Positions 33,609 to 41,044 of a DNA stretch of 64,000 nucleotides are shown piece after piece. The notes under the pieces were generated by a model. The model ran no database searches, was not told the DNA's origin, and saw nothing but the letters and a program-made list of their open reading frames with translations. Both the position numbers and the translations under genes were made by a program. Each line of letters starts with the position of its first letter. Within the stretch, counting starts at the first letter, position 1. Source of the DNA: DASWJZ01 sp963814905 (GTDB lineage Bacteria > Pseudomonadota > Alphaproteobacteria > Rhizobiales > Afifellaceae); assembly GCA_963814905.1 (NCBI GenBank), contig CAWFEM010000012.1:276766-340765 (forward strand). The letters are read 5' to 3'.

Positions 33609-34550
33609 TCAGCGCCCGAGCGCGTAAGCGGGAATGTCGCGCACGCTGTCGGGTGCGCGCGGATCGACGGCGAAATCGATCAAGCGCTTGCGCTGATGGA
33701 GCTTCTGCAGGCCGCTCTTCTTCATGGCCGCGGCGAGCGCCGCCTTGCCCCAGAAAGACGGGCCGGAGGTATGCGTCGCAAGCGACTTCGCGCCGGTCGC
33801 GCGGCGGATGATTCCGTTCGCGTAGTTGACCGCGTAGACGTTCCTGAGCGCGTCGGTCCAGTGCTCCGTCGTGACGGAGACATTGAGGCAGTCGTGGTTC
33901 TCGACGCGATGCGGGCAGTTGAGCGGCCAGTAGAGCATCTGGCCGGCTTCAAGATCGATCACCTCGGCATAGTCGTCGAACCACGGCTCGTAAGGCATGC
34001 CGGTCTCGTGCGCCTCGCCGAGCACGATCTTCTCCATCGACGGCTGCGTCAGAAACGGCGGCTTCGCCGGGTAGACGAAGACCCGCTTGGTGCCGCGGAG
34101 CTGCCAAAGCATCTGGCCGGGCACGTCGCAGTGATAATAGACCTGCACCTTGGGGGAGGAGATCAGAAGCGTCATCGAGTGCTTGTAGGTTTTGAGGCCC
34201 GGCACGCGCTGCTCGAATTCGGCGAAGATGCCGTTCAGGAGGTTGCCGTAGGCCGGATCGGTCTCGCCGAGCTTATGGATGTTGATCCAGATGTTGCCGG
34301 AACGGATGGCCTCCAGCGCCTCGGCGCCGGAGAGACCCTCGATCGCGCCTTCGCGCCGCGAGCGCGGATTGTGCGAGCGCTTGTCCATCGTGTTGACGTA
34401 GCAATGCGCGGCGGGCGTCTTCTCGATCAGGCGTGCCAGCGCCTCGTCGGTGAAGAGCCCGGACTCGGCGAGCCGGTGCTTCAGATGCAGGATGTGCTCA
34501 CCGAAGAGCGAAGCGTGACGCGGCTCGAAATCCGCCAGGATCGTCGACAT
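33609..34550 (-). CDS. JmjC-like cupin oxygenase family protein
   Basis: The 313-residue product has a cupin/JmjC core. The iron ligands are visible as H-x-D in VQVYYHCDVPGQMLWQL (near residue 138) and a distal His in PLNCPHRVENHD (near 211). KRVFVYPAKPPFL and QMLYWPLNCPHRV are standard in this group. JmjC proteins are Fe(II)/2-oxoglutarate hydroxylases of proteins or small molecules. The target is unknown. It has no close operon partner. Confidence 0.85.
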   Translation of the reverse strand: MSTILADFEPRHASLFGEHILHLKHRLAESGLFTDEALARLIEKTPAAHCYVNTMDKRSHNPRSRREGAIEGLSGAEALEAIRSGNIWINIHKLGETDPAYGNLLNGIFAEFEQRVPGLKTYKHSMTLLISSPKVQVYYHCDVPGQMLWQLRGTKRVFVYPAKPPFLTQPSMEKIVLGEAHETGMPYEPWFDDYAEVIDLEAGQMLYWPLNCPHRVENHDCLNVSVTTEHWTDALRNVYAVNYANGIIRRATGAKSLATHTSGPSFWGKAALAAAMKKSGLQKLHQRKRLIDFAVDPRAPDSVRDIPAYALGR

Positions 34551-34668
34551 CAGGGGGCCTCCTCGCGACGGTCGACTTAATTGCGGCGGACCTTAGTCGC
34601 GATGGGGGCGAGATCGGAAAAATTTGAATTAATCGGTAAAGGCGCAGGGTAAAGGGAAGGATAAGAGG

Positions 34669-34698
34669 CCGCCCCTGACGGCAGCCTCGGGCGGTTTT
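34669..34698 (+). terminator. hairpin with T run upstream of leuB
   Basis: CCGCCC (34669-34674) pairs with GGGCGG (34689-34694), directly followed by TTTT. No plus-strand gene ends upstream, so it lies in the leuB leader, 95 bases before the ATG. It is a candidate attenuator, but I see no Leu-rich leader ORF ahead of it. Confidence 0.5.
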
Positions 34699-34792
34699 CG
34701 CGCCTCCGTCGCAGCACTCGAAGCCTTGCGGAAGGCCGCCCGCGCCTATAGCAAGACGGCCCGCTTTCCCGCTTCTTCAGGGTATCGCCAAG

Positions 34793-35905
34793 ATGACCAC
34801 CAGACTTCTCCTCCTTCCCGGCGACGGCATCGGCCCGGAGGTCATGGCCGAGGTGAAGGCCGTGATCCAGTTCATGAACGAGGCCGGGCTCGGGTCTTTC
34901 GAGACCGAGGAGGACCTGGTCGGGGGCTCCGCCTTCGACGCGTATCAGGTGGCGGTCACCGAAGAGGCGATGGCGAGGGCGCTTGCCACCGACGCCGTGC
35001 TCTTCGGCGCGGTGGGCGGACCGAAATGGGACAACGTGCCTTACGACGAGCGTCCCGAGTCCGCCCTCCTGCGGCTCAGGAAGGAGCTCGGCGTCTTCGC
35101 CAATCTCCGTCCCGCGATCTGTTACCCGGCGCTCGCCGACGCGTCGTCCTTGAAGCGCGAGCTGGTGGATGGGCTCGACATCCTGATCCTGCGCGAGCTG
35201 ACCGGCGGCGTCTATTTCGGCGAGCCGAAGGAGATCCGCGACCTCGGCAACGGGCAGAAGCGCGCCATCGACACGCAGGTCTACGACACCTTCGAGATCG
35301 AGCGGATTTCTCGCGTCGCCTTCGAGCTGGCGCGCACGCGACGCAACAAAGTCACCTCGATGGAGAAGCGGAACGTCATGAAGTCCGGCGTTCTGTGGCA
35401 CGAGGTGGTGAGCGAGGTGCACGACCGCGAATTTCCCGACGTGGAGCTTGAGCACATGCTCGCCGACGCCGGCGGCATGCAGCTCGTGCGCACGCCGAAG
35501 CAGTTCGACGTGATCGTCACCGACAACCTCTTCGGCGACATGCTCTCCGACGTGGCGGCGATGCTGACCGGCTCGCTCGGCATGCTGCCTTCCGCATCGC
35601 TGGGCGCGCCCGATCCGATCACCAAGAAGCGCAAGGCGCTCTACGAGCCGGTGCATGGATCGGCGCCTGACATCGCCGGCAAGGGGATGGCGAACCCGAT
35701 CGCCATGATCGCCTCCTTCGCCATGTGCCTGCGCTACTCCTTCGCCATGGTGCGCGAGGCCGACATGCTGGAAGGCGCGATCGCCGATACGCTCGCCAAG
35801 GGGCTCCGCACCGCCGACATCTGGAGCGAGGGCACGACCAAAGTCGGGACCGGCGAGATGGGAGCGGCCATCCTGGAGGCGTTTCGCTCGCGCGCGGCCA
35901 CTTGA
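34793..35905 (+). CDS. leuB: 3-isopropylmalate dehydrogenase
   Basis: LeuB oxidatively decarboxylates 3-isopropylmalate with NAD. The 370-residue product starts MTTRLLLLPGDGIGPEVMAE. Motifs: VGGPKWDNVP (near 77), ELTGGVYFGEP (near 137), KRNVMKSGVLWHEVV (near 190), DNLFGDMLSDVAAML with metal Asp residues (near 244) and LYEPVHGSAPDIAGKGMANP (near 282). It is far from leuC and leuD in this window. The stop overlaps the next gene as TGATG. Confidence 0.97.
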   Translation: MTTRLLLLPGDGIGPEVMAEVKAVIQFMNEAGLGSFETEEDLVGGSAFDAYQVAVTEEAMARALATDAVLFGAVGGPKWDNVPYDERPESALLRLRKELGVFANLRPAICYPALADASSLKRELVDGLDILILRELTGGVYFGEPKEIRDLGNGQKRAIDTQVYDTFEIERISRVAFELARTRRNKVTSMEKRNVMKSGVLWHEVVSEVHDREFPDVELEHMLADAGGMQLVRTPKQFDVIVTDNLFGDMLSDVAAMLTGSLGMLPSASLGAPDPITKKRKALYEPVHGSAPDIAGKGMANPIAMIASFAMCLRYSFAMVREADMLEGAIADTLAKGLRTADIWSEGTTKVGTGEMGAAILEAFRSRAAT

Positions 35906-36405
35906 TGGCGCGCATCTACAGCAATCGCGGCCTTGCCGTGCGGATGAACATCTCCTCCGTCGTGGTGGCCGGCTCGTTTCTGCTCGGTGCCTTCGAACTT
36001 TGGCGGCTGGCGCAGGCCGGGCCCGAGGGCGCGGGGAACGGCTACCTTTTTGCAGCGCTTTTCTTGGGCGGCGGCGTCTATGCGGCGCGGCAGGTGATCT
36101 TCGGCAATATCGATGCGGTGGTCGCGCTCGACGTCGAGGGCGGCGAGGCGGCGATCGCGGTCTGGCGTCCGTTCACGTCGAAGCAGATTGTCGGGCCGCT
36201 CGAAAAGCTCAGCGACTGGCGGCCCTACGGGAAGCAGGTTCGCCGCAACGTGCGCACACCGATGCTCTTGGTCGACCATCCCGACTATCCGCGGCCGCTG
36301 GAATTCGAGATCGGTCCGGGAATCGAATTAAGCGACGAGTTCAAGGCGCTCGCCGGCGAGGCATCCGCGGCGTTCGAGACGCCGGGCGCAGCCGCGAAGC
36401 GGTAG
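35905..36405 (+). CDS. membrane protein of unknown function, coupled to leuB
   Basis: The 166-residue product starts MARIYSNRGLAVRMNISSVV and has two membrane helices (residues 18-36 and 45-62). A soluble C-terminal part follows (GGEAAIAVWRPFTSKQIVGP, then WRPYGKQVRRNVRTPMLLVD). No family is recognised. It overlaps leuB by one base (TGATG), so it is cotranslated. Its last codons coincide with the left copy of a direct repeat flanking aqpZ. Confidence 0.72.
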   Translation: MARIYSNRGLAVRMNISSVVVAGSFLLGAFELWRLAQAGPEGAGNGYLFAALFLGGGVYAARQVIFGNIDAVVALDVEGGEAAIAVWRPFTSKQIVGPLEKLSDWRPYGKQVRRNVRTPMLLVDHPDYPRPLEFEIGPGIELSDEFKALAGEASAAFETPGAAAKR

Positions 36406-36414
36406 GGCGGCCGC
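36384..36414 (+). repeat. direct repeat, left copy, flanking aqpZ
   Basis: A 31-base stretch matches 37318-37348 with only two adjacent mismatches; the last 23 bases are identical (CGAAGCGGTAGGGC at the core). The copies bracket the aquaporin gene and its promoter region. Confidence 0.75.
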
Positions 36415-36544
36415 GGAAGCGGTGCCCCGCCGACGCAAGGGTCCCACTTATTTCCTCTGCTATTACCTCTGCGCGGCGGCCGGGAATCAGCATATTAGAC
36501 GCCTAAACGACCGGCGGAGTCGGCCGGATCCATGGAGACGTCGC

Positions 36545-37267
36545 ATGCACGAGATCAAGAAATACGCGGCGGAGGCGATAGGGACGTTCTGGCTCACCTT
36601 CGGCGGCTGCGGCGCAGCCGTCATCGCCGCCGCTTTCCCGAATGTCGGCATCGGACTGCTCGGCGTGTCCTTCGCCTTCGGCCTGACAGTCGTCACAATG
36701 GCCTATTCGATCGGCCATATCTCCGGGTGCCATCTGAACCCAGCGGTGACCGTCGGGCTCGCCGCCGGCGGGCGGTTCCCCGCTGGGCAGATCGTGCCTT
36801 ACGTCATCGCGCAGGTGATCGGCGCAGTCGTCGGCGCGGCGGTGCTCTATGTCATCGCACGCGGCGCGCCGAGCTTCGATCTCGCCGGCGGCTTCGCGGC
36901 GAACGGCTATGGCGAACATTCGCCGGGCAAATACGGGCTCGCCTCGGCCTTCATCGCCGAGTTTCTGCTCACGGCCTTCTTCCTCTTCATCATCATGGGT
37001 GCGACGCACGGGCGCGCGCCGGCCGGCTTTGCGCCGCTCGCGATCGGTCTCGGACTGACGCTGATCCACCTGATCTCCATCCCGATCACCAACACCTCGG
37101 TCAATCCGGCGCGGAGCACGGGGCCGGCATTGTTCGCAGGCGGCTGGGCGATCGGGCAACTCTGGCTCTTCTGGGTGGCGCCGCTTCTCGGCGGAGCGAT
37201 CGGCGGTGCCGTCTATCGGTGGCTGAGCGAAGAGCCGTCGGCGCAGGTGATCGGCACGCCAGCCTGA
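36545..37267 (+). CDS. aqpZ: aquaporin Z
   Basis: The 240-residue product starts MHEIKKYAAEAIGTFWLTFG. Both NPA boxes are present: SGCHLNPAVTVG (near residue 61) and TNTSVNPARSTGPA (near 184), with six membrane helices around them. The selectivity-filter Arg follows the second NPA, as in water-selective AqpZ. A longer upstream frame is rejected because the ATG at 36545 begins the conserved helix. It lies between two 31-base direct repeats. Confidence 0.96.
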   Translation: MHEIKKYAAEAIGTFWLTFGGCGAAVIAAAFPNVGIGLLGVSFAFGLTVVTMAYSIGHISGCHLNPAVTVGLAAGGRFPAGQIVPYVIAQVIGAVVGAAVLYVIARGAPSFDLAGGFAANGYGEHSPGKYGLASAFIAEFLLTAFFLFIIMGATHGRAPAGFAPLAIGLGLTLIHLISIPITNTSVNPARSTGPALFAGGWAIGQLWLFWVAPLLGGAIGGAVYRWLSEEPSAQVIGTPA

Positions 37268-37317
37268 GGGGCGGAACGCCCTCAAGACGGCGGCGCCGGG
37301 CCGGCTGCGGCAACTTT

Positions 37318-37348
37318 GGGCGCGACCGCGAAGCGGTAGGGCGGCCGC
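37318..37348 (+). repeat. direct repeat, right copy, flanking aqpZ
   Basis: Right partner of 36384-36414, 934 bases downstream in the same orientation. It lies 51 bases after the aqpZ stop and 3 bases before the stop of the convergent membrane-protein gene. Confidence 0.75.
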
Positions 37349-37350
37349 CG

Positions 37351-37827
37351 CTAGACGAACGCGATGAAGCGGCCGGCGAGAAGCGCGGCGATCCAGATCA
37401 CGATCGAGAAGAACGCCGCGAACTGTAGGCTGGTCGCGACTCCCCCACCGGCAAGCGCCACCGTCCATGCCCCGCTGAAGCGGACGGCGAGCGCGAGAAG
37501 CGTTCCGACGAAGACCAGGCTGATCTTCGCGAGGAAGGCGGTGTTGCCGGCATATTCGAGCGGCTGCACGGAAAAGAGCAGGAAGCCGGAAGCGATGGCG
37601 AGCGTCAGGCCGAGCGCAGCGATGCCGGTCATGAGGCGCAGGAACGGCGCGAGCGGAACGCCCGGGAAGAAGCCGAGCAATCGCAAATCGGCGGGGAGGA
37701 CCCCGCCGATCAAGAGCGTCAGCGAGAAGATGTGCGTCGCGTTGAGGAAGGGATAGATATAGAGCGAGCGGCGGATCACCGCCGCCACTTCCCAGTCGTT
37801 GAGCGCGGTAAGCGCTTCCGTCAGCAT
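37351..37827 (-). CDS. four-helix membrane protein (DUF6644/DUF2214-like)
   Basis: The 158-residue product has four membrane helices. Its motif set, RRSLYIYPFLNATHIFSLTLLIGGVLPADLRLLG in outline (key YPxLNxxHI, GGVLPADLRLLG), is typical of small membrane proteins annotated DUF6644 or similar. A His in helix 1 (ATHIFS) and helix 3 Lys (FLAKISL) could be functional. It follows a DUF6152 gene on the same strand, a pairing I have seen in related genomes. Confidence 0.78.
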   Translation of the reverse strand: MLTEALTALNDWEVAAVIRRSLYIYPFLNATHIFSLTLLIGGVLPADLRLLGFFPGVPLAPFLRLMTGIAALGLTLAIASGFLLFSVQPLEYAGNTAFLAKISLVFVGTLLALAVRFSGAWTVALAGGGVATSLQFAAFFSIVIWIAALLAGRFIAFV

Positions 37828-37845
37828 CGGTTCCCCGGTCGCGCG

Positions 37846-38247
37846 TCAGATCTCCGGCACGCGGCGCGGATAGACGTCGTAGGTGGTGCCGCCGACGATG
37901 ACGCGCGCCGCCTTCATGTGCCTCTCGCTGTGGTCGCGGGCGCGGAATCCGATGCAGGTTACCTCGTCGCCGATACTGGCGGCGCCTTCGTCGAAGCCGG
38001 CGCGGAGCGAGGCGGCGAGCGGGGCCATGTCGACGTCCCAGAGCCCGTCCTCGGCGCGCACTTTCATGGTGACATGCGGATTGCCGATATAGATGTCCTC
38101 GATGATGCCGGTGAGCTTGAACGGCTCGTCCTCCGTCCAGGCCCAGCCGTGGTGGGCGAAGACCGCGCGCGGCGTCAATCCTGCGAGCGCGGCGGCGGTG
38201 ACGCCCAGAATGGCGGCGCGACGGGTGACGATGCGGTCGACGGTCAT
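37846..38247 (-). CDS. exported DUF6152 family protein
   Basis: The 133-residue product starts MTVDRIVTRRAAILGVTAAA, a Tat-like signal peptide (RRAAIL) ending near VFA. The mature protein begins HHGWAWTEDEPF, the family mark, followed by GIIEDIYIGNPHVTMKV and CIGFRARDHSERHMKAARV. Function unknown; a periplasmic metal or cofactor role is often supposed. The start at 38247 is chosen over 38316 for the signal peptide. Confidence 0.85.
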   Translation of the reverse strand: MTVDRIVTRRAAILGVTAAALAGLTPRAVFAHHGWAWTEDEPFKLTGIIEDIYIGNPHVTMKVRAEDGLWDVDMAPLAASLRAGFDEGAASIGDEVTCIGFRARDHSERHMKAARVIVGGTTYDVYPRRVPEI

Positions 38248-38350
38248 GCGGCGCTCTCCCTTTCTGCCCCCGGTAAAGGAGCTTAAGCGGAACGCGCCAC
38301 GATCCAAATCACGCAAAGGCGAGGCGACGCGCCGCGAGCGCCCGTGTGCG

Positions 38351-38378
38351 TTGACATCCGGCCGGTTCCGCGTAGAAG
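38351..38378 (+). promoter_or_regulatory. candidate asd promoter
   Basis: TTGACA (38351-38356), a 16-base spacer and TAGAAG (38373-38378). The predicted start near 38385 would give a leader of about 220 nt that contains the whole leader ORF. Confidence 0.6.
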
Positions 38379-38400
38379 GGCGGCGGATCGGAGAGGCGTG

Positions 38401-38496
38401 ATGATCGCTCGCTTTGAGCGCTTTTCGGTGACGGCAGGGGCGGCAGGCGCCGCCGGCCTCCGCGCGCTCTCCAAAACCACGAAAACGACCCGCTAG
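38401..38496 (+). CDS. candidate Lys/Thr leader peptide of asd
   Basis: A 31-codon ORF starts MIARFERFSV and ends LSKTTKTTR-stop, with codons AAA ACC ACG AAA ACG ACC just before the final Arg. GGAGAGG is 4 bases upstream of its ATG. Lys and Thr are end products of the pathway that asd serves, as in classical attenuation leader peptides such as thrL. AAA codons are rare in this GC-rich DNA, which makes the run less likely by chance. The complementary arms around it allow exclusive hairpins. No homologue comparison could be made, so this is inference from structure and position. Confidence 0.5.
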   Translation: MIARFERFSVTAGAAGAAGLRALSKTTKTTR

Positions 38497-38520
38497 AGCC
38501 TTTCATTCGTCCCGACGCCA

Positions 38521-38546
38521 CTCTCCCCGGGATCGGAAGGGGAGAG
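38521..38546 (+). other. hairpin in the asd leader
   Basis: CTCTCCCC (38521-38528) and GGGGAGAG (38539-38546) form an 8-base stem with a 10-base loop, 25 bases after the leader-peptide stop. CTCTCC at 38467-38472, which directly precedes the Lys/Thr codons, competes for the same 3' arm; GGAGAGGG at 38581-38588 competes for the 5' arm. No T run follows. Confidence 0.55.
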
Positions 38547-38605
38547 CCCGCGAGCGCCGCCGGCGCCGGGCGAGAAAAGCGGAGAGGGACGAAGGAGTTT
38601 TCCGC

Positions 38606-39637
38606 ATGGGTCTCAAGATCGCCGTCGTCGGCGCCACAGGGAATGTCGGCCGCGAGATGCTGGACGTGCTCGACGAGCGCGCCTTTCCGGCCGACGAGGT
38701 GGTGGCCATCGCCTCGCGACGCAGCCAGGGGACGGAGGTCTCCTTCGGCGACAAGACGCTGAAGGTGCAGGCGCTGGAGAACTACGATTTCACCGGCACC
38801 GATATCTGCCTGATGTCGGCGGGCGGATCGGTCTCCAAGGAATGGTCGCCGAAGATCGCGCGGGCCGGTGCGGTCGTCATCGATAACTCCTCCGCCTGGC
38901 GCTACGATCAGGACGTCCCGCTGATCGTGCCGGAGGTGAACGCCGACGCGGTAGAGGGCTTCTCCAAGAGGAACATCATCGCCAACCCGAACTGCTCCAC
39001 CGCGCAGCTCGTCGTGGCGCTGAAGCCGCTGCACGACAAGGCGAAGATCAAGCGCGTCGTCGTGGCGACCTATCAGTCGGTCTCCGGCGCCGGCAAGGAG
39101 GCGATGGACGAGCTCTTCAACCAGACGCGCGCCGTCTTCACCGCCGATCCGATTGAGCCGAAGAAGTTCACCAAGCGCATCGCCTTCAACGTCATCCCGC
39201 ATATCGACGTCTTCATGGAGGACGGCGTCACCAAGGAAGAGTGGAAGATGGTGGCGGAGACGAAGAAGATCCTCGATCCCAAGATCAAGCTCGTCGCGAC
39301 GTGCGTGCGCGTGCCGGTCTTCGTCGGGCATTCGGAGGCGGTGAACGTCGAATTCGAGAACGAGATCTCGGCCGACGAGGCCCGAGAAATCCTGCGCGAG
39401 GCGCCGGGCTGTCTCGTCATCGATAACCCGGCGGAGAACACCTACATGACGCCCTACGAATCGGCCGGCGAGGACGCCACCTACATTTCCCGTATCCGCG
39501 AGGATTCCACGGTGGAGAACGGGCTGTCGCTGTGGATCGTCGCCGACAACCTGCGCAAGGGCGCGGCTCTGAACGCGGTGCAGATCGCCGAGCTGCTTCT
39601 GAACCGCGGTCTCATCGGCAAGAAGAAGGCGGCCTGA
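38606..39637 (+). CDS. asd: aspartate-semialdehyde dehydrogenase
   Basis: Asd reduces aspartyl phosphate to the semialdehyde, the branch point for Lys/diaminopimelate, Thr, Met and Ile. The 343-residue product starts MGLKIAVVGATGNVGREMLD with the NADP motif GATGNVG. The active-site Cys is in NPNCSTAQL (near residue 132), with QSVSGAGKEAMDEL (near 157) and the His region in RVPVFVGHSEAV (near 237). A candidate leader-peptide system precedes it. Confidence 0.97.
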   Translation: MGLKIAVVGATGNVGREMLDVLDERAFPADEVVAIASRRSQGTEVSFGDKTLKVQALENYDFTGTDICLMSAGGSVSKEWSPKIARAGAVVIDNSSAWRYDQDVPLIVPEVNADAVEGFSKRNIIANPNCSTAQLVVALKPLHDKAKIKRVVVATYQSVSGAGKEAMDELFNQTRAVFTADPIEPKKFTKRIAFNVIPHIDVFMEDGVTKEEWKMVAETKKILDPKIKLVATCVRVPVFVGHSEAVNVEFENEISADEAREILREAPGCLVIDNPAENTYMTPYESAGEDATYISRIREDSTVENGLSLWIVADNLRKGAALNAVQIAELLLNRGLIGKKKAA

Positions 39638-39739
39638 CGTAGCCCGCATGGAGCGCAGCGCAATGCGGGGCAACCGCAGGCGGGATATCGCGAGCGCCGC
39701 TCCCGGATTGCGCGGCTCCGCCGCTTCATCCGGGCTACG
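39638..39739. repeat. CGTAGCCCG/CGGGCTACG inverted repeat element
   Basis: The segment opens CGTAGCCCGCATGGAGCG and closes CGCTTCATCCGGGCTACG, giving a long imperfect palindrome of about 100 bases. It fills the whole gap between asd and pcp. I recognise the GTAGCCCGGATG...CATCCGGGCTAC type from other alphaproteobacteria. Confidence 0.75.
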
Positions 39740-40339
39740 ATGAGCGGCTCGCGCCTCCTCGTCACCGGCTTCGGGCCGTTCCCCGGTGCGCCGGAGAATC
39801 CGACGGAGCGGCTCGTAAAAACAATTGCGCAAGAGGCGGCGGAGGCGTTCGGAGCGGGCGTGGTTCATGCGGCGGTGCTGAAGACGGAGTACCGCGGGTC
39901 CTGGGAGGAGCTGGAGCGGCTTGTCGGCGATTTCGCGCCGGACATCGTCGTGCATTTCGGGCTCGCCAACGAGATCGACGCGATCCATCTGGAATGCTTC
40001 GGGCGGAACCGCGTCGACCCGAGCAAGCCCGACGCCTGCGGACATGCACCATCCTCGCCGTTCCTTGTCGAAGACGGCCCGGCGACGCTCGCCTCGACGT
40101 TTCCGGCGGGAGCGATCCTTGCCGCGCTGGCGCAAGCCGACATCCCCGCCGCGCTCTCCGACGACGCCGGCGCCTATGTATGCAACGCCACGCTCTACCG
40201 CTCGCTCCACGCCGCGCCGCCGACGCGGCGCGCCGGCTTCGTGCACGTGCCGCCGGACGGGAGGAACGGCTTCGACCAGGCGCGGCTCTTTGAGGCCGCG
40301 ACGATCATCCTGTGCAGCGCCGCAGCCACGATCGCCTGA
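39740..40339 (+). CDS. pcp: pyroglutamyl-peptidase I
   Basis: This C15 cysteine peptidase removes N-terminal pyroglutamate. The 199-residue product starts MSGSRLLVTGFGPFPGAPEN, with the TGFGPF motif. The catalytic triad can be placed: Glu in HFGLANEIDAI (near residue 77), Cys in DAGAYVCNATLYRSL (near 149) and His in AGFVHVPP (near 169). Length is slightly short of the usual 210-215. It is separated from asd by a repeat element. Confidence 0.88.
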   Translation: MSGSRLLVTGFGPFPGAPENPTERLVKTIAQEAAEAFGAGVVHAAVLKTEYRGSWEELERLVGDFAPDIVVHFGLANEIDAIHLECFGRNRVDPSKPDACGHAPSSPFLVEDGPATLASTFPAGAILAALAQADIPAALSDDAGAYVCNATLYRSLHAAPPTRRAGFVHVPPDGRNGFDQARLFEAATIILCSAAATIA

Positions 40340-40348
40340 GCGCGAGGC

Positions 40349-40384
40349 GGGAAAACCGATATTCACTTTTTGGCGGCATGCTCC
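40349..40384. repeat. degraded Hyphomicrobiales palindromic unit
   Basis: GGAAAACCGATATTCACTTTT followed by GGCGGCATGCT-like bases resembles the inner part and right arm of the unit at 33562-33608. It lies in the pcp-DedA gap and reaches the alternative DedA start. Confidence 0.45.
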
Positions 40385-40390
40385 GGAGCG

Positions 40391-41044
40391 ATGCTCCATT
40401 TTCTCACCAGCGACGCCTTCGTGCACGCCTTCCAGACCTACGGCCTGCTGGCGCTTTTCGGCGTCGTGCTCCTGGAGAGCATGGGCATTCCGCTGCCGGG
40501 GGAGACGGCGCTCGTCAGCTCCGCGATCTATGCCGGCTCCACGCACGAGATCGGCATCGTCGGCGTGGTCGCGGCCGCGGCGGCGGGCGCGATCGTCGGC
40601 GACAATCTCGGCTATCTGGTCGGGCGCTTCGTCGGCCTGCGCCTGCTCCTGCGATATGGAAGTTACGTCCGGCTCGACGAGAAGCGGCTGAAGCTTGGGG
40701 AGTATCTCTTCCTGCGGCATGGCGGGAAGATCGTCTTCTTCGGCCGCTTCGTGGCGGTGCTTCGCGCCTACGCGGCGCTCCTCGCCGGAACGAACCGGAT
40801 GCACTGGCGACATTTCCTCATCATGAACGCGCTCGGCGCGATCCTGTGGGCATCGCTCTTCGGCGGGGGCGCCTACGTCTTCGGCGGGGAGCTCCGGCGC
40901 GTGGCGGAGCCCTTCGTCTGGGTCGTGCTGGTCGTGGCGATCGTGCTGGTCGTGGCGGGCTTCCTATTCGTGAAGCGGCACGAGAAGGAGCTTGAGGCGC
41001 GCGCCGAAGCGGCGCTGCCGGGGCCGCTCGGGGGCTCGATCTAG
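40391..41044 (+). CDS. DedA family membrane protein
   Basis: The 217-residue product (start MLHFLTSDAF; an earlier ATG at 40370 adds 7 residues) has the DedA pattern. Key parts are VVLLESMGIPLPGETAL (near residue 30), GDNLGYLVGRFVG (near 70), GKIVFFGRFVAVLRAYAALLAG (near 117) and NALGAILWASLF. DedA proteins flip or carry undecaprenyl phosphate and other lipids and protect membrane potential. GGAGCG precedes the chosen start. The 3' end overlaps the convergent Nramp gene by 4 bases. Confidence 0.92.
   Translation: MLHFLTSDAFVHAFQTYGLLALFGVVLLESMGIPLPGETALVSSAIYAGSTHEIGIVGVVAAAAAGAIVGDNLGYLVGRFVGLRLLLRYGSYVRLDEKRLKLGEYLFLRHGGKIVFFGRFVAVLRAYAALLAGTNRMHWRHFLIMNALGAILWASLFGGGAYVFGGELRRVAEPFVWVVLVVAIVLVVAGFLFVKRHEKELEARAEAALPGPLGGSI

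Larger units (their letters stand above)
38248..38605. other. asd leader and upstream region
   Basis: A 358-base gap that is not empty. It holds a promoter (38351-38378), a 31-codon leader ORF (38401-38496) and two sets of complementary CTCTCC and GGAGAG arms. The arms are at 38467-38472 and 38521-38528 against 38539-38546 and 38581-38588. The asd Shine-Dalgarno AAGGAG is at 38592-38597. Confidence 0.7.

Noticed and set aside
34600..34660. Short ORF starting ATGGGGGCG before the leuB hairpin, considered as a leader peptide
   Set aside because: No ribosome binding site and only one Leu codon.
38309..40813. 834-codon minus-strand open frame across asd, pcp and part of DedA
   Set aside because: It is antisense to three well-identified genes, with Arg/Ala-rich composition and no motif.
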